DNA of 64,000 nt from JAKPBU01 sp964425695 (lineage in GTDB: Bacteria; Pseudomonadota; Gammaproteobacteria; Xanthomonadales; Xanthomonadaceae): NCBI GenBank assembly GCA_964425695.1, contig CAYRNF010000007.1, positions 75,812-139,811 on the forward strand, in the 5' to 3' direction. Position 1 is the stretch's first letter. Each line of letters begins with the position of its first letter. The notes below the pieces were generated by a model. That model did not search any database. It had not been told where the DNA came from and saw only the letters and a program-made list of their open reading frames with translations. Positions 25,409-33,918 of this stretch are shown piece after piece. A program made the position numbers and the translations under genes.

Positions 25409-26086
25409 CTAGATGAGCACGTCCACCCAGCGCGCCGCCATCGCCGCCAGGTTCCCCGACAGCACGCCGAAGACCGCCACGGCGATCGCGCCGGTGATCC
25501 ACGCCACCGCCATCAGCGCCCCGTCGCGTTCCAGCAGGGCCAGCGCGAACAGCAGCAGCAGTCCGCCGAAGATGCCGTTGGTCAGCGGGATCGGCAGCGC
25601 CAGCAGCAGGCCCAGCAGGATGAGCAGCACGCCACTCACGATCGCCGCCAGGCGATGGTCCAGCAGCACTGTCATGCGCGGCTTCACCACCTTCTCCAGC
25701 CTCGCCAGCACGGGCGAGAACCAGCGGTCGAACTTGATCAGCACGCTGCGGTGAGGGCCGCGCAACGCGAGCCAGCGCGGCAGCCACGGACGGCGCATGC
25801 CGGCCATCAGCTGCAGTCCCACCAGCAGCACGATGGGCGTGCTGATCACGCCGGCGACGCCCGGGATCAGCGCGGGCGGGATGGCCAGGAACAGCAGCAC
25901 GCCGAACGCGCGGCGGCCCAGCCCGGTCATCAGGTCGCCGAGCCGGATCAGGTCCTCGGGATCGCCATCGGCCAGCTGGTCCAGCAGTGCGCGCGTGCCT
26001 GCACCCGCCGCGCGTCGCCAGCGCCGCCAGCGGCTGCGCCGCGATGCGTCGTCGCGCTCGCCGCCCGCGTGTTCCTCACGCCTCAT
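25409..26086 (-). CDS. ExoD-family membrane protein
   Basis: A 225-residue inner-membrane protein of the ExoD family (first linked to exopolysaccharide production in rhizobia). Features: TRALLDQLADGDPEDLIRLGDLMTGLGRRAFGVLLFLAIPPALIPGV, FDRWFSPVLARLEKVVKPR, then three to four hydrophobic helices (GVLLILLGLLLALPIPLTNGIFGGLLLLFALALLERDG, AVFGVLSGNLAAMAARW). The ATG at 26086 lies inside the end of the CorC-like gene (11-bp overlap). The first 35 residues are Arg-rich and not conserved. Molecular activity of the family is unknown. Confidence 0.85.
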   Translation of the reverse strand: MRREEHAGGERDDASRRSRWRRWRRAAGAGTRALLDQLADGDPEDLIRLGDLMTGLGRRAFGVLLFLAIPPALIPGVAGVISTPIVLLVGLQLMAGMRRPWLPRWLALRGPHRSVLIKFDRWFSPVLARLEKVVKPRMTVLLDHRLAAIVSGVLLILLGLLLALPIPLTNGIFGGLLLLFALALLERDGALMAVAWITGAIAVAVFGVLSGNLAAMAARWVDVLI

Positions 26087-27422
26087 CGGACGCGCCCTGC
26101 GTGTCGTCGGCAAGCCGCTCCAGCAGCAGCTTGTCGATGCGCGGCCCGTCCAGGTCCACCACCTCGATGCGCCAGCCCGCCCAGTCGAAGTGCTCGCTCA
26201 CGTTGGGGATGCGGCCGAACCAGGCGATCGTCATGCCCGCGGCGGTGTGGTAATCGTGCTCGTCCTCCAGCGGCAGCGCGCCGCCGCCGAACAGTTCGCG
26301 GACGGTCTCGACCGAAATCCCGCCGTCCACCAGCAGCGATCCGTCGTCGCGGGTCACGATCTGGGGGACCGAATCGGGGCCTTCGCCGCTCTGGTTGCGC
26401 CCGATCACGGCTTCCATGACGTCGTTCACCGTGACCAGTCCGGTGACCTCGCCGTACTCGTCCACCACCAGCGCGATCGACTGCGCTTCCTCGCGCAGGA
26501 TTTCCAGCAGCTTCAGCGCGTGCGTGGATTCGGATACGAACAGCGGCTCGCGCAGTTGCTTGAACAGGTCCGGCGCGCGCTGGTCCAGGCGGTCGAGCAG
26601 CGACTTGACCTCCAGGATGCCCGCCACGTCGGCATCGCTGCCCCGGTACACCGGGTAACGCGAATAGGGCGTGGCGCGCATTTCGGCCAGGTTCTCCTCG
26701 AAACTGGCGCCGGCGTCGAGCCAGACGATGCGGGTGCGCGGCGTCATCAGGCTGTCCGCCGTACGGTCGCCCAGGCGCATCACGCGGTTCATCATGTTGC
26801 GTTCGTGCGCATCGATCACACCCTGCTCGTGACTCTCGGTCACTAGCATGCGGATCTCCTCTTCGGTGATGGCATTGCGCTGGTCGTCACGGATGCCGAG
26901 CAGGCGCAGCACGGCGCGGTTGATCGCGCCCAGCGCAAACACCACCGGCTTGGCGATGCGGGCGAGCATGTCCAGCGGGATCGCCACCACGCTGGCGATG
27001 CCCTCGGCGTTGGTCAGCGCCAGGCGCTTGGGGATGAGTTCGCCGAAGATGACCGAGCCGGCGGTGATCAGGCCCACGGCGGTGCCGATGCCGATCGGGC
27101 GCGCGTACTGGCGTGCGGCGGGCAGCACGTTGTCGAGCCAGTCGGCGATCAGCAGGCCGATCGCGTCGCCGCCGATCAGGCCGGCCAGCACGCCGATCGA
27201 GGTGATCCCGATCTGCACGGTGGACAGCAGGTTGTCCGGGTGTTCGGCCAAGGCCAGCGCCTTGCGCGCGCCGAGGCTCGGGTGCCCCGGGTCTTCGGCC
27301 ATCTGCTTGAGGCGGATCTTGCGCGAGGTCATGAGCGCCATTTCGGACATGGCGAAGAACCCGTTGAGCAGGATCAGGGCAACGACGACCAGCAGCTCGA
27401 TCACGTCACGGCTCGCACGCAC
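26076..27422 (-). CDS. CNNM/CorC-type transporter-associated protein (DUF21-CBS-CorC)
   Basis: A 448-residue membrane protein: DUF21/CNNM membrane domain (LLNGFFAMSEMALMTSRKIRLKQMAEDPGH, GGDAIGLLIADWL, GSVIFGELIPKRLALTNAE), paired CBS domains (SLMTPRTRIVWLDAG, SIALVVDEYGEVTGLVTVNDVMEAVIG) and the C-terminal CorC_HlyC domain (DDGSLLVDGGISVETVRELFGG, HTAAGMTIAWFGRIPN). The family includes Mg/Co efflux-related CorB/CorC and CNNM Mg exporters; the old 'hemolysin' name is misleading. The start is GTG at 27422 (or GTG seven codons later). ExoD follows, overlapping. Confidence 0.92.
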   Translation of the reverse strand: MRASRDVIELLVVVALILLNGFFAMSEMALMTSRKIRLKQMAEDPGHPSLGARKALALAEHPDNLLSTVQIGITSIGVLAGLIGGDAIGLLIADWLDNVLPAARQYARPIGIGTAVGLITAGSVIFGELIPKRLALTNAEGIASVVAIPLDMLARIAKPVVFALGAINRAVLRLLGIRDDQRNAITEEEIRMLVTESHEQGVIDAHERNMMNRVMRLGDRTADSLMTPRTRIVWLDAGASFEENLAEMRATPYSRYPVYRGSDADVAGILEVKSLLDRLDQRAPDLFKQLREPLFVSESTHALKLLEILREEAQSIALVVDEYGEVTGLVTVNDVMEAVIGRNQSGEGPDSVPQIVTRDDGSLLVDGGISVETVRELFGGGALPLEDEHDYHTAAGMTIAWFGRIPNVSEHFDWAGWRIEVVDLDGPRIDKLLLERLADDTQGASDEA

Positions 27423-27571
27423 CGGGCGGCGCCAGACGGGCGGCCGGGAGGGAAGGGCGGTTTACCCGCGCTCGGCGGGAAACGGGGGGAGGTCGGGGGT
27501 CGTCGTCCATAGGGGCGCCGCAGCGCGCGGCGATGATAGCAGGGGGGGATTGCGACACTCTGATGTCGGTG

Positions 27572-27589
27572 AAGTCATGAAACCGTCAT
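27572..27589 (+). promoter_or_regulatory. Pho box upstream of the phosphate-transport operon
   Basis: AAGTCATGAAACCGTCAT matches the PhoB box consensus CTGTCATAWAWCTGTCAT at 14 of 18 positions, with the two GTCAT half-sites starting at 27574 and 27585, exactly 11 bp apart. It stands 42 bases before the DUF47 gene, where a PhoB-activated promoter would place it. Confidence 0.65.
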
Positions 27590-27631
27590 AATCCGCGCCT
27601 GCGCCGCCTGTCCGGCATCCCGGGACTCCCC

Positions 27632-28258
27632 ATGTTTTCGCTGCAGACGATTTTCGGCTCCGGCAAGCAGTTCTATTCCCTCCTCGAGCAGGCCGCGGTC
27701 GTGGCCCACGACGCCGCGCGGGCCTTGCACGAGATGACCAGGGCGACCGGCCACCAGCCGACGCTGGACGCCTTCAAGCTGGCCCGCCAGCGCGAGCGCG
27801 ACATCTCCGACCAGATCGGCAAGGCGCTCGTGGACAGCTTCATCACCCCGATCGAGCGCGAGGACATCGAGGCGCTGGGCTCGGCGCTGTACAGGATCCC
27901 CAAGCAGATCGAGAAGTTCGCCGACCGGTACTCGCTGGCCGTGCGCCAGCTGCAGGGCATCGACTTCGCCCCGCGCGCGGCGATGCTGGAGCAGGCCGCC
28001 GGCGTGGTGGAACAGATGGTGCGCGAACTGCCCAAGCTCGAGCTTGACGGCATGAGCCGGCTCAACGAGAAGCTGCGCGCGCTGGAGAACGAAGCCGACC
28101 GGCTGATGCTGGAGCTGTACCGCGACATCTACTCCGGCAAGCTGGACAGCCAGCAGATGTTCCTGCTCAAGGAGTTCTTCGAGATCATGGAAAAGGCGAT
28201 CGACCGCTGCCGCGAGGCCGGCGTGGTGGCCTACCAGATCGTGCTCAAGAACTCCTGA
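27632..28258 (+). CDS. DUF47 (PhoU-like) Pit accessory protein
   Basis: A 208-residue cytosolic helical protein of the DUF47/PhoU-like family: FSLQTIFGSGKQFYSLLEQAAVVAHDAARAL, RQRERDISDQIGKALVDSFITPIEREDIEALGSALY, LRALENEADRLMLELYRDIYSG, LKEFFEIMEKAIDRCREAGV. The conserved E/D-rich helices bind metal clusters in PhoU relatives. Almost always encoded directly before a low-affinity Pit transporter, as here (15-base gap), and believed to regulate it. A Pho box lies upstream at 27572. Confidence 0.95.
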   Translation: MFSLQTIFGSGKQFYSLLEQAAVVAHDAARALHEMTRATGHQPTLDAFKLARQRERDISDQIGKALVDSFITPIEREDIEALGSALYRIPKQIEKFADRYSLAVRQLQGIDFAPRAAMLEQAAGVVEQMVRELPKLELDGMSRLNEKLRALENEADRLMLELYRDIYSGKLDSQQMFLLKEFFEIMEKAIDRCREAGVVAYQIVLKNS

Positions 28259-28273
28259 CGGCAGGCCGCGCAC

Positions 28274-29395
28274 ATGCTTACGCTGCTGCTGGTGGTGATC
28301 CTGGCCGCGCTCGTCTTCGAGTTCATCAACGGCTTCCACGACACCGCCAACTCCATCGCCACGGTGGTGGCGACGAAGGTGCTGACGCCCGGCCAGGCGA
28401 TCATGCTGGCGGCCACCACCAACCTGATCGGCGCCTTCATGGGCACGGCGGTGGCCAAGACGATCGCCTCGGGCCTGGTGGACACCGACGTGGTCAACGT
28501 CACCTCGCAGGTGCTCATCTGCGCGCTGACCGGCGCGATCATCTGGAACCTGATCACGTGGTGGCGCGGGCTGCCGTCGTCGTCGTCCCACGCGTTGATC
28601 GGCGGGCTGTGCGGCGCCGCGCTGGCGGCGGCGCACAACGATTGGGCCGCGCTGATCTGGTCGGACCTGGGGGGCGAGGGGTGGACCAGCAACAAGGGCC
28701 TGCTGTGGAAGGTGGTGATCCCGATGGTCACCTCGCCGATCGCCGGCTTCACCCTGGGCGTGCTGATCATCACCCTGCTGTACTTCTTGATCTCCTCGAT
28801 GCTGCGCGCCGGCGGCCCGTTGGCGCGGCTGGCGCGGCCGCGCTGGGTCAACGCGATCTTCGGCAAGGCGCAGCTGGTATCCGCGGCCTACATGGGCCTG
28901 GCCCATGGCCGCCAGGACGCGCAGAAGACCATGGGCATCATCGCGCTCGCGGTGTTCGGCGCGCAGAGCGCCGGCACGCTGGACACGCTGCCGGCATGGC
29001 TGCAGTTCCTGCGACCCTCCGGCGGCGAAAGCGACATCGACGACTGGATCATCGTGACCTGCGCGCTGGTCATGGCCGCCGGTACCGCCATGGGCGGCTG
29101 GCGCATCATCAAGACGCTCGGCCACAAGATGGTGAAGCTGCATCCCATCGACGGCTTCGCCGCGGAAACCGCGTCTGCGACGATCCTGGTCACCGCCGCC
29201 CACTTCGGCATGCCGGTCTCGACCACGCACAGCATCTCCACCGCGATCATGGGCGTGGGCTTCGCCAAGAACCCGCGCGCGCTCAAGATCGGCGTGATCG
29301 AACGCATTATCTGGGCATGGATCCTGACCATCCCGGCCGCAGGCGGCGTAGCCTACGCGCTGTTCCTGCTGGTGGATGCGCTGGGGTGGTCCTGA
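28274..29395 (+). CDS. pit: low-affinity inorganic phosphate transporter
   Basis: A 373-residue membrane protein of the PiT (PF01384) family, a proton- or sodium-coupled phosphate importer. The duplicated PiT signature is seen: FEFINGFHDTANSIATVVATKVLTPGQA near the N terminus and MKLHPIDGFAAETASATILVTAAHFGMPVSTTHSIS in the second half. GLPSSSSHALIGGLCGAAL is the conserved loop, and nine to ten hydrophobic helices can be drawn. Co-transcribed with the DUF47 gene. The Pho box suggests phosphate-starvation control, unusual since pit in E. coli is mostly constitutive. Confidence 0.95.
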   Translation: MLTLLLVVILAALVFEFINGFHDTANSIATVVATKVLTPGQAIMLAATTNLIGAFMGTAVAKTIASGLVDTDVVNVTSQVLICALTGAIIWNLITWWRGLPSSSSHALIGGLCGAALAAAHNDWAALIWSDLGGEGWTSNKGLLWKVVIPMVTSPIAGFTLGVLIITLLYFLISSMLRAGGPLARLARPRWVNAIFGKAQLVSAAYMGLAHGRQDAQKTMGIIALAVFGAQSAGTLDTLPAWLQFLRPSGGESDIDDWIIVTCALVMAAGTAMGGWRIIKTLGHKMVKLHPIDGFAAETASATILVTAAHFGMPVSTTHSISTAIMGVGFAKNPRALKIGVIERIIWAWILTIPAAGGVAYALFLLVDALGWS

Positions 29396-29505
29396 CCGGG
29401 CACGTCGGGCCTGCCGGATAGGAGCAGGCGGCCGCCGGATGAAGCTGGCGCAGAGGCCGCATGGGCCTGCGCCGATGCGGGATTCGCGGCGTGCTTCGCG
29501 TTACG

Positions 29506-29916
29506 TCAGAGCAGGTCGCCGCCCGCGGACAGCGCGCGTTCGAGGCGGTCGCCCATGCCGCCGATCTCCAGGATCAGGCGATCCACTTCGGCGGGGTTGA
29601 GGCCTTCGTAGGGGCGGTTCTCGCACAGCTGGATGTAGGGCACGCCGTCGAGTTCGCCGATGGCCAGGTAGCCAACCCGGCTTTCCCAGTTGAACGCGAG
29701 CGCGCGCCGGCAGTCGATGCCGGTGGTGGGCGCGATCACCGTGCTGGTGCGCAGGAAGTTGCGGCCGTCGTCGTCCTGCAGTTCGGACAGGAAGATCGCC
29801 TGGTGGCGCTTGCCGCTGTCCAGCGACAGCTCCACGCAGACCACGTACGGATCCTGCATGGTGACCTTGTAGCGGCCGGAGGCGAGATGGCTGCGGATCT
29901 GCTCGAAATTCTGCAT
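29506..29916 (-). CDS. conserved hypothetical protein, chaperone-like fold
   Basis: A 136-residue protein without signal or membrane helices. It reads MQNFEQIRSHLASGRYKVTMQDPYVVCVELSLDSGKRHQAIFLSELQDDDGRNFLRTSTVI then FNWESRVGYLAIGELDGVPYIQLCENRPYEGLNPAEVDRLILEIGGMGDRLERAL. The alternation of a helix, three to four strands and a C-terminal helix resembles YbjN/T3SS-chaperone-like small folds, but that is a shape guess. Function unknown. The ATG at 29916 is convincing since conserved-looking sequence begins at once. Divergent from the alkyltransferase-like gene. Confidence 0.75.
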   Translation of the reverse strand: MQNFEQIRSHLASGRYKVTMQDPYVVCVELSLDSGKRHQAIFLSELQDDDGRNFLRTSTVIAPTTGIDCRRALAFNWESRVGYLAIGELDGVPYIQLCENRPYEGLNPAEVDRLILEIGGMGDRLERALSAGGDLL

Positions 29917-29954
29917 GGGGGCGGCTGTGCGGGGGACGCGGCTATCCTACCGCG

Positions 29955-30287
29955 ATGCCCGAAACGCCTGCCGCCGACCGGATCCTGGCCGCCGTCCGCG
30001 CCATCCCGCGCGGCCAGGTCGCAGGCTACGGGGAAGTGGCGCGCCGTGCGGGATTGCCGGGTCGGGCACGGCTGGTGGCACGCATCCTGGCCGGCAACGA
30101 GGACGGCGCGCTGCCGTGGCACCGCGTGCTGCGCAGCGACGGACGCATCGCCTTCCCGGAGGGTTCGCGCGGCTGGCGCGAGCAGTCGCGCAGGCTGCGC
30201 GCGGAAGGTGTGGTGGTGGAGCACGGAAGGGTGCGCGGGCTGCGCGCAGCGGCGACGCTGGACGAGCAGGTGTGGGGAATCGACTGA
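29955..30287 (+). CDS. alkyltransferase-like protein (Cys-less MGMT homologue)
   Basis: A 110-residue homologue of the DNA-binding domain of O6-alkylguanine-DNA alkyltransferase: AVRAIPRGQVAGYGEVARRAGLPGRARLVARIL then PWHRVLRSDGRIAFPEGS. The PCHRV active site of true transferases is replaced by PWHRV, the hallmark of the alkyltransferase-like (ATL) group. These proteins bind alkylated guanines, flip them, and hand them to nucleotide excision repair rather than repairing them directly. Length is typical for bacterial ATLs. The family role is known; which repair partner operates here is not visible. Confidence 0.92.
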   Translation: MPETPAADRILAAVRAIPRGQVAGYGEVARRAGLPGRARLVARILAGNEDGALPWHRVLRSDGRIAFPEGSRGWREQSRRLRAEGVVVEHGRVRGLRAAATLDEQVWGID

Positions 30288-30300
30288 CGCGCGGGCCGCG

Positions 30301-30918
30301 CTAGGCGCCATCGAGACGCAGCCACGCCGCAATGCTGAGCCGCTCGCGCCGAGCCGGCAGCACTTCGTGTTCGACATCGCTGAGGAAGCAGACCGTGGTG
30401 CCGGCTAGCGGCGCGATGTCCACCGGGCCGCTGTCCAGGTGGAGGCGCAGCTGCCCGCCGTCGGCGGGCTCCCACGCCGGGTTGAGGTAGGTCACCAGCG
30501 AGACCACGCGCGCGTCGCTGTCGCGGAAGCGGTCGCGGTGGCGGGCGTAGCGGGCGCCGGGCGGGTATAGCGCGTAGTGCGCCTCGCCCGAGCGCAGGCC
30601 GAGGAAGAGCCTGCGGTTGAGCGCGCCGCGCAGGGCGTCCAGGGCGGCGAGGTAGTCCGCCGCCACCGCGCCGCACCGCGGGTCGTCGAGCCACACGGTG
30701 CGGTCGCCGCGGATCTCGCCGCGCACGCCGCGGTTGCCGCCGCGTCCCACCGACGCGGCGCCCAGCGCGCCTTCGCGCTGCAGGCGCAGGAGGTCCTCGC
30801 GCAGCGGCTCGGTCATGGCCGCGTCGGCGAACGCATGCACCAGGCACGCATCCCCCGCATCCAGCGCCGCGGCCAGCGCGGCTTCGTCCCCGGCGTCCAC
30901 GGTGGGTAGTGCAGGCAT
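30301..30918 (-). CDS. 2-oxoglutarate/Fe(II)-dependent oxygenase (prolyl-4-hydroxylase type)
   Basis: A 205-residue double-stranded beta-helix dioxygenase. The iron facial triad is visible: HxD in YARHRDRFRD and the distal His in SDVEHEVLPARRERLSIAAWL, with the Arg downstream that binds 2-oxoglutarate. LVTYLNPAWEPADGGQLRLHL is the family core strand. The start ATG at 30918 (MPALPTVDAGDE) was chosen since upstream reading is Arg/Pro-rich. Close relatives include SM-20/P4H-like enzymes thought to hydroxylate ribosomal proteins or EF-Tu, but substrate is not deducible. It converges with the ATL gene, leaving 13 bases between them. Confidence 0.88.
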   Translation of the reverse strand: MPALPTVDAGDEAALAAALDAGDACLVHAFADAAMTEPLREDLLRLQREGALGAASVGRGGNRGVRGEIRGDRTVWLDDPRCGAVAADYLAALDALRGALNRRLFLGLRSGEAHYALYPPGARYARHRDRFRDSDARVVSLVTYLNPAWEPADGGQLRLHLDSGPVDIAPLAGTTVCFLSDVEHEVLPARRERLSIAAWLRLDGA

Positions 30919-30955
30919 GCGGATATGATAGTTCGCAGCCTTACGCGGACCGCGC

Positions 30956-31615
30956 ATGTTCTCCAATCTTCCCCGCGTCACCAAGATCCTGCTGGTCGTC
31001 AACGTGCTGGTGTTCCTGCTGCAGCTCGCGGTGGGCGGGCCGGCCTTGGCGCAGTTCATGCTGTGGCCCTGGGGCGGTGCGGAAGGAGGGGGCCAGGGAT
31101 TCATGCCTTGGCAATTGCTGACCTACGGGTTCATGCATGACCCGGGCGGCTTTGCGCACGTGATCTTCAACATGCTGGCGCTGGTGATGTTCGGTGCGCC
31201 GCTGGAATACGTGTGGGGCGAGAAACGCTTCCTGACCTATTACCTCACCTGCGTGGTCGGTGCCGGGCTGTGCCAGCTGGTGGTGGCCACCTGGATGCTG
31301 GCCGAGAGCGGCCAGGCATATCCCACTATCGGTGCGTCGGGCGGCGTGTTCGGCCTGCTGCTGGCGTACGGCATGCTGTTCCCGCACCAGCGGGTCATGC
31401 TGCTGATCCCGCCGATCCCGATGAAGGCGCGCACGCTGGTGTTCGTGTACGGCGCGGTGGCGCTGCTGCTGGGATTCACCGGCCTGCAGCCGGGCGTGGC
31501 CCACTTCGCGCACCTGGGCGGGATGCTCTTCGGCTACCTGCTGATCCGGTACTGGCGCGGCAATCCGCCGTTCGGCCGGCGCGGCGGCAGGCGCAAGCCG
31601 CGACTGGTGCGCTGA
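30956..31615 (+). CDS. rhomboid-family intramembrane serine protease
   Basis: A 219-residue six-helix membrane protein. Catalytic serine Ser128 sits in TIGASGGVFGLLLAYGML (GASG motif) and the partner His186 in VAHFAHLGGMLFGYLLIRYW. The helix-2 His region reads YGFMHDPGGFAHVIFNMLALVMFG, giving the oxyanion-site His and Asn. Cleaves membrane proteins within or near the bilayer; substrates unknown. It ends in an Arg-rich cytosolic tail. Convergent with the M13 peptidase, separated by a hairpin. Confidence 0.93.
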   Translation: MFSNLPRVTKILLVVNVLVFLLQLAVGGPALAQFMLWPWGGAEGGGQGFMPWQLLTYGFMHDPGGFAHVIFNMLALVMFGAPLEYVWGEKRFLTYYLTCVVGAGLCQLVVATWMLAESGQAYPTIGASGGVFGLLLAYGMLFPHQRVMLLIPPIPMKARTLVFVYGAVALLLGFTGLQPGVAHFAHLGGMLFGYLLIRYWRGNPPFGRRGGRRKPRLVR

Positions 31616-31636
31616 GCGCCCGCGCGAAGCGGGCGC
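31616..31636. terminator. hairpin between convergent rhomboid and M13 genes
   Basis: Perfect 8-bp GC stem GCGCCCGC / GCGGGCGC with loop GCGAA, filling most of the 33-base gap between two convergent genes. No U-run, so a bidirectional Rho-type or structural terminator is likelier than a classical one. Confidence 0.45.
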
Positions 31637-31648
31637 CGCACGCGGGGT

Positions 31649-33703
31649 TCAGTCCTTCTTGGCGACGTCGGCCTGCACGGCCGGCTGCACGTTCCAGATC
31701 TCGATCGCGGGCTGTCCCTTCGCCAGCGCCATGCCGGACGACGCCTTGCAGCCGTGCGCGCCCGCAAAGGCGGGCTGGTTGATCAAGACGCCATTGGTGC
31801 GCCACTGTCCCGGCGCGTGCAGGTCGGTGGTGGCCAGCAGCGTGGCGACGTCGGCCGACATTTGCTGCGGCCACAGCTTGGCCCAGCCCTGGTAGAAGGC
31901 CTTCGCGTCCGCGCCCGGTTGCGCGGCCTGCAGTGCGGACCAGGCCAGTTCCACGCCACCCAGGTCGGCCACGTTCTCGTCGCGGGTCAGGGTGCCGTTG
32001 ACCTTCATGCCGGTCGCGCCGGGATAGGCGTACGCGTTGTACTGCGCCGCGACCTGGTTGGCGCGCGCTTCCCACGCGGCGGCGTCGACGGGCGTCCACC
32101 AGTCGCGCAGCGCGCCGCTGGCGTCGACCATGCGGCCCTTGTTGTCGAAGGCGTGGCCCAGTTCGTGGCCGACCAGCGCGCCGTACGCACCGTAGTGGCT
32201 GGCCGGATCCTGGGCCATGTCCAGCACCGGCGCCTGCAGCATGGCCGCGGTCACGATCAGGCGGTTGTGGGCGATGTCGTACGCCAGCGCGGGCTGCTGC
32301 GGCAGCACGTCCCAGCGGCGGTCGGCATTGCCGCGGCCGATGCGCTTCATTTCCTCGCGGTGCCGCCAGGTGGACGCGATCAGCATGTTGCCGCCGAAGC
32401 TGCCGCGGCCCATGGGCTGCACGGTGTAATCCAGGTCGCGCGCCGGGGCGCCGATCTCGATCTTGAGCTTGGCGAGCTTGGCCTTGGCCTGTTCCTTGGT
32501 GGGCGCGCTCATCCAGGTGTTGGCGTCGATGCCCCGTCCCAGCGCGTCGCGCACCTGCGTGGCGACCTGTTCGGCCCGCGCGCGGGTGGCGTCGGGCAGG
32601 TAACGGGTCACGTAGTCGCGGCCGAGCATCGGGCCCGCGGCCAGGTTGATCGCATCGAGCACTTGCTTCTGGCGCGTGCCCGGCGCGGCTTCTCCGCGCA
32701 GCACGCGGCCGCGGAACTCGAAGTCCGCATCGCGCCATGCCTTCGACAGGTACGGTGCCATCGCCGACCCCACCTGGTAGCGCAGGTAGGCCTTCCACTG
32801 GTCCGGCTTGAGCGTGTCCACCAGCGTGTCCAGCTGGGCGAACAGCTGCGGGTCGGCCATCGACACGCTGTCGTCGGTCACGCCCTGGGCCTTCAGGAAA
32901 TCGAGCAGCTGCAGCTTGCGGTACTGCTTGCCCAGGTTGGCGGTGGGCACCACGGCGTAGTTCGCGCGCGGATCGCGCAGCAGCGAGATCGGCTTGGAGA
33001 TGCCCGCGATGCGCTTTTCCAGGTCGAGCACCGCGGCCACGTCGGCGTCCACCTTGTCGGCAGGCGAACCGGTGAGCGTCAGGATCTGCTTGACGTAGGC
33101 CTGGTAGCGGGAGAACAGGGCAGCGGTGTCCGCATCGTTGCGGGTGTACCAGGCCGGGTCGGGCAGGCCCAGGCCGCCCTGGGTGAAGTAGCCCAGGTGG
33201 CGGTCGAGATCCTGCAGGTCGATGTTGGCGCTGAAGTTGAACAGCGCCGGGATGCCGACCTGGTGCAGGGCGGCGATGGCCGGTGCGATGTCCTTGTCGC
33301 GCTTGATGCCGTTGATGCGGTCCAGCAGCGGCGCGATGGGATTGGCGCCATCGGCTTCCACCGCCGCTTCGTCCAGCCCGCTGGCCCAGAAATCGCCCAG
33401 CAGCTTGCCGATGCCCCCCTGCGCGCCCTGCATGTTGGCGTTGAGCAGGTCGATCTGCTGCTGCATGGCGCGTTCGCGCAGCTGGCTCATGGCCGAGGTC
33501 ATGCCGGAGCCGCCCACGTACATGTTGGAGTCCAGCCACGCCTTGTGGGTGAAGGTGTAGAAATCGCTGCAGGCGTCGATCTTCTCCGCGACCGGCTTCT
33601 TCGCCGACGACCGCTTCTTCTTCTGCGCCTGCGCATCGGGGCTGCCGATGGCGACGATCAGGCTCAGGGCCAGGGCCAGGGTCGTGGGGCGCAGATTCGG
33701 CAT
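31649..33703 (-). CDS. M13-family zinc metalloendopeptidase (exported)
   Basis: A 684-residue neprilysin/PepO-like peptidase. A Sec signal (LALALSLIVAIGSPDAQA) precedes a Lys-rich segment and the family core: IDACSDFYTFTHKAWLDSN, zinc site VGHELGHAFDNKGR with HELGH at 513-517, and RDENVADLGGVELAWSAL (the third zinc ligand Glu). NAYAYPGATGMKVNGTLTRDENVADLGG and the C-terminal GQPAIEIW close it. The start at 33703 opens MPNLRPTTLALAL. Degrades short peptides in the periplasm. A second M13 peptidase, a lipoprotein, is encoded at 43975-46077. Confidence 0.94.
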   Translation of the reverse strand: MPNLRPTTLALALSLIVAIGSPDAQAQKKKRSSAKKPVAEKIDACSDFYTFTHKAWLDSNMYVGGSGMTSAMSQLRERAMQQQIDLLNANMQGAQGGIGKLLGDFWASGLDEAAVEADGANPIAPLLDRINGIKRDKDIAPAIAALHQVGIPALFNFSANIDLQDLDRHLGYFTQGGLGLPDPAWYTRNDADTAALFSRYQAYVKQILTLTGSPADKVDADVAAVLDLEKRIAGISKPISLLRDPRANYAVVPTANLGKQYRKLQLLDFLKAQGVTDDSVSMADPQLFAQLDTLVDTLKPDQWKAYLRYQVGSAMAPYLSKAWRDADFEFRGRVLRGEAAPGTRQKQVLDAINLAAGPMLGRDYVTRYLPDATRARAEQVATQVRDALGRGIDANTWMSAPTKEQAKAKLAKLKIEIGAPARDLDYTVQPMGRGSFGGNMLIASTWRHREEMKRIGRGNADRRWDVLPQQPALAYDIAHNRLIVTAAMLQAPVLDMAQDPASHYGAYGALVGHELGHAFDNKGRMVDASGALRDWWTPVDAAAWEARANQVAAQYNAYAYPGATGMKVNGTLTRDENVADLGGVELAWSALQAAQPGADAKAFYQGWAKLWPQQMSADVATLLATTDLHAPGQWRTNGVLINQPAFAGAHGCKASSGMALAKGQPAIEIWNVQPAVQADVAKKD

Positions 33704-33918
33704 GTAGCGGGTTCCATGCGGGCGGTTGCGGCAGTTTAACAAGCGGCTGAAACCCCGCATGAACACGTTGGCGCACCGCGGCGCAGGCATCCGCGCAGGG
33801 GTTCGCGATGCCTGCGTGCCGCGGTTGACGCTGAAGGCCGGCGCGCATGGGCGCATCCAGCCGGAGCGCGGCGACGTAAACAACGACAGGGCCACCTGTC
33901 CGGCCCGGGAACGGAGCG

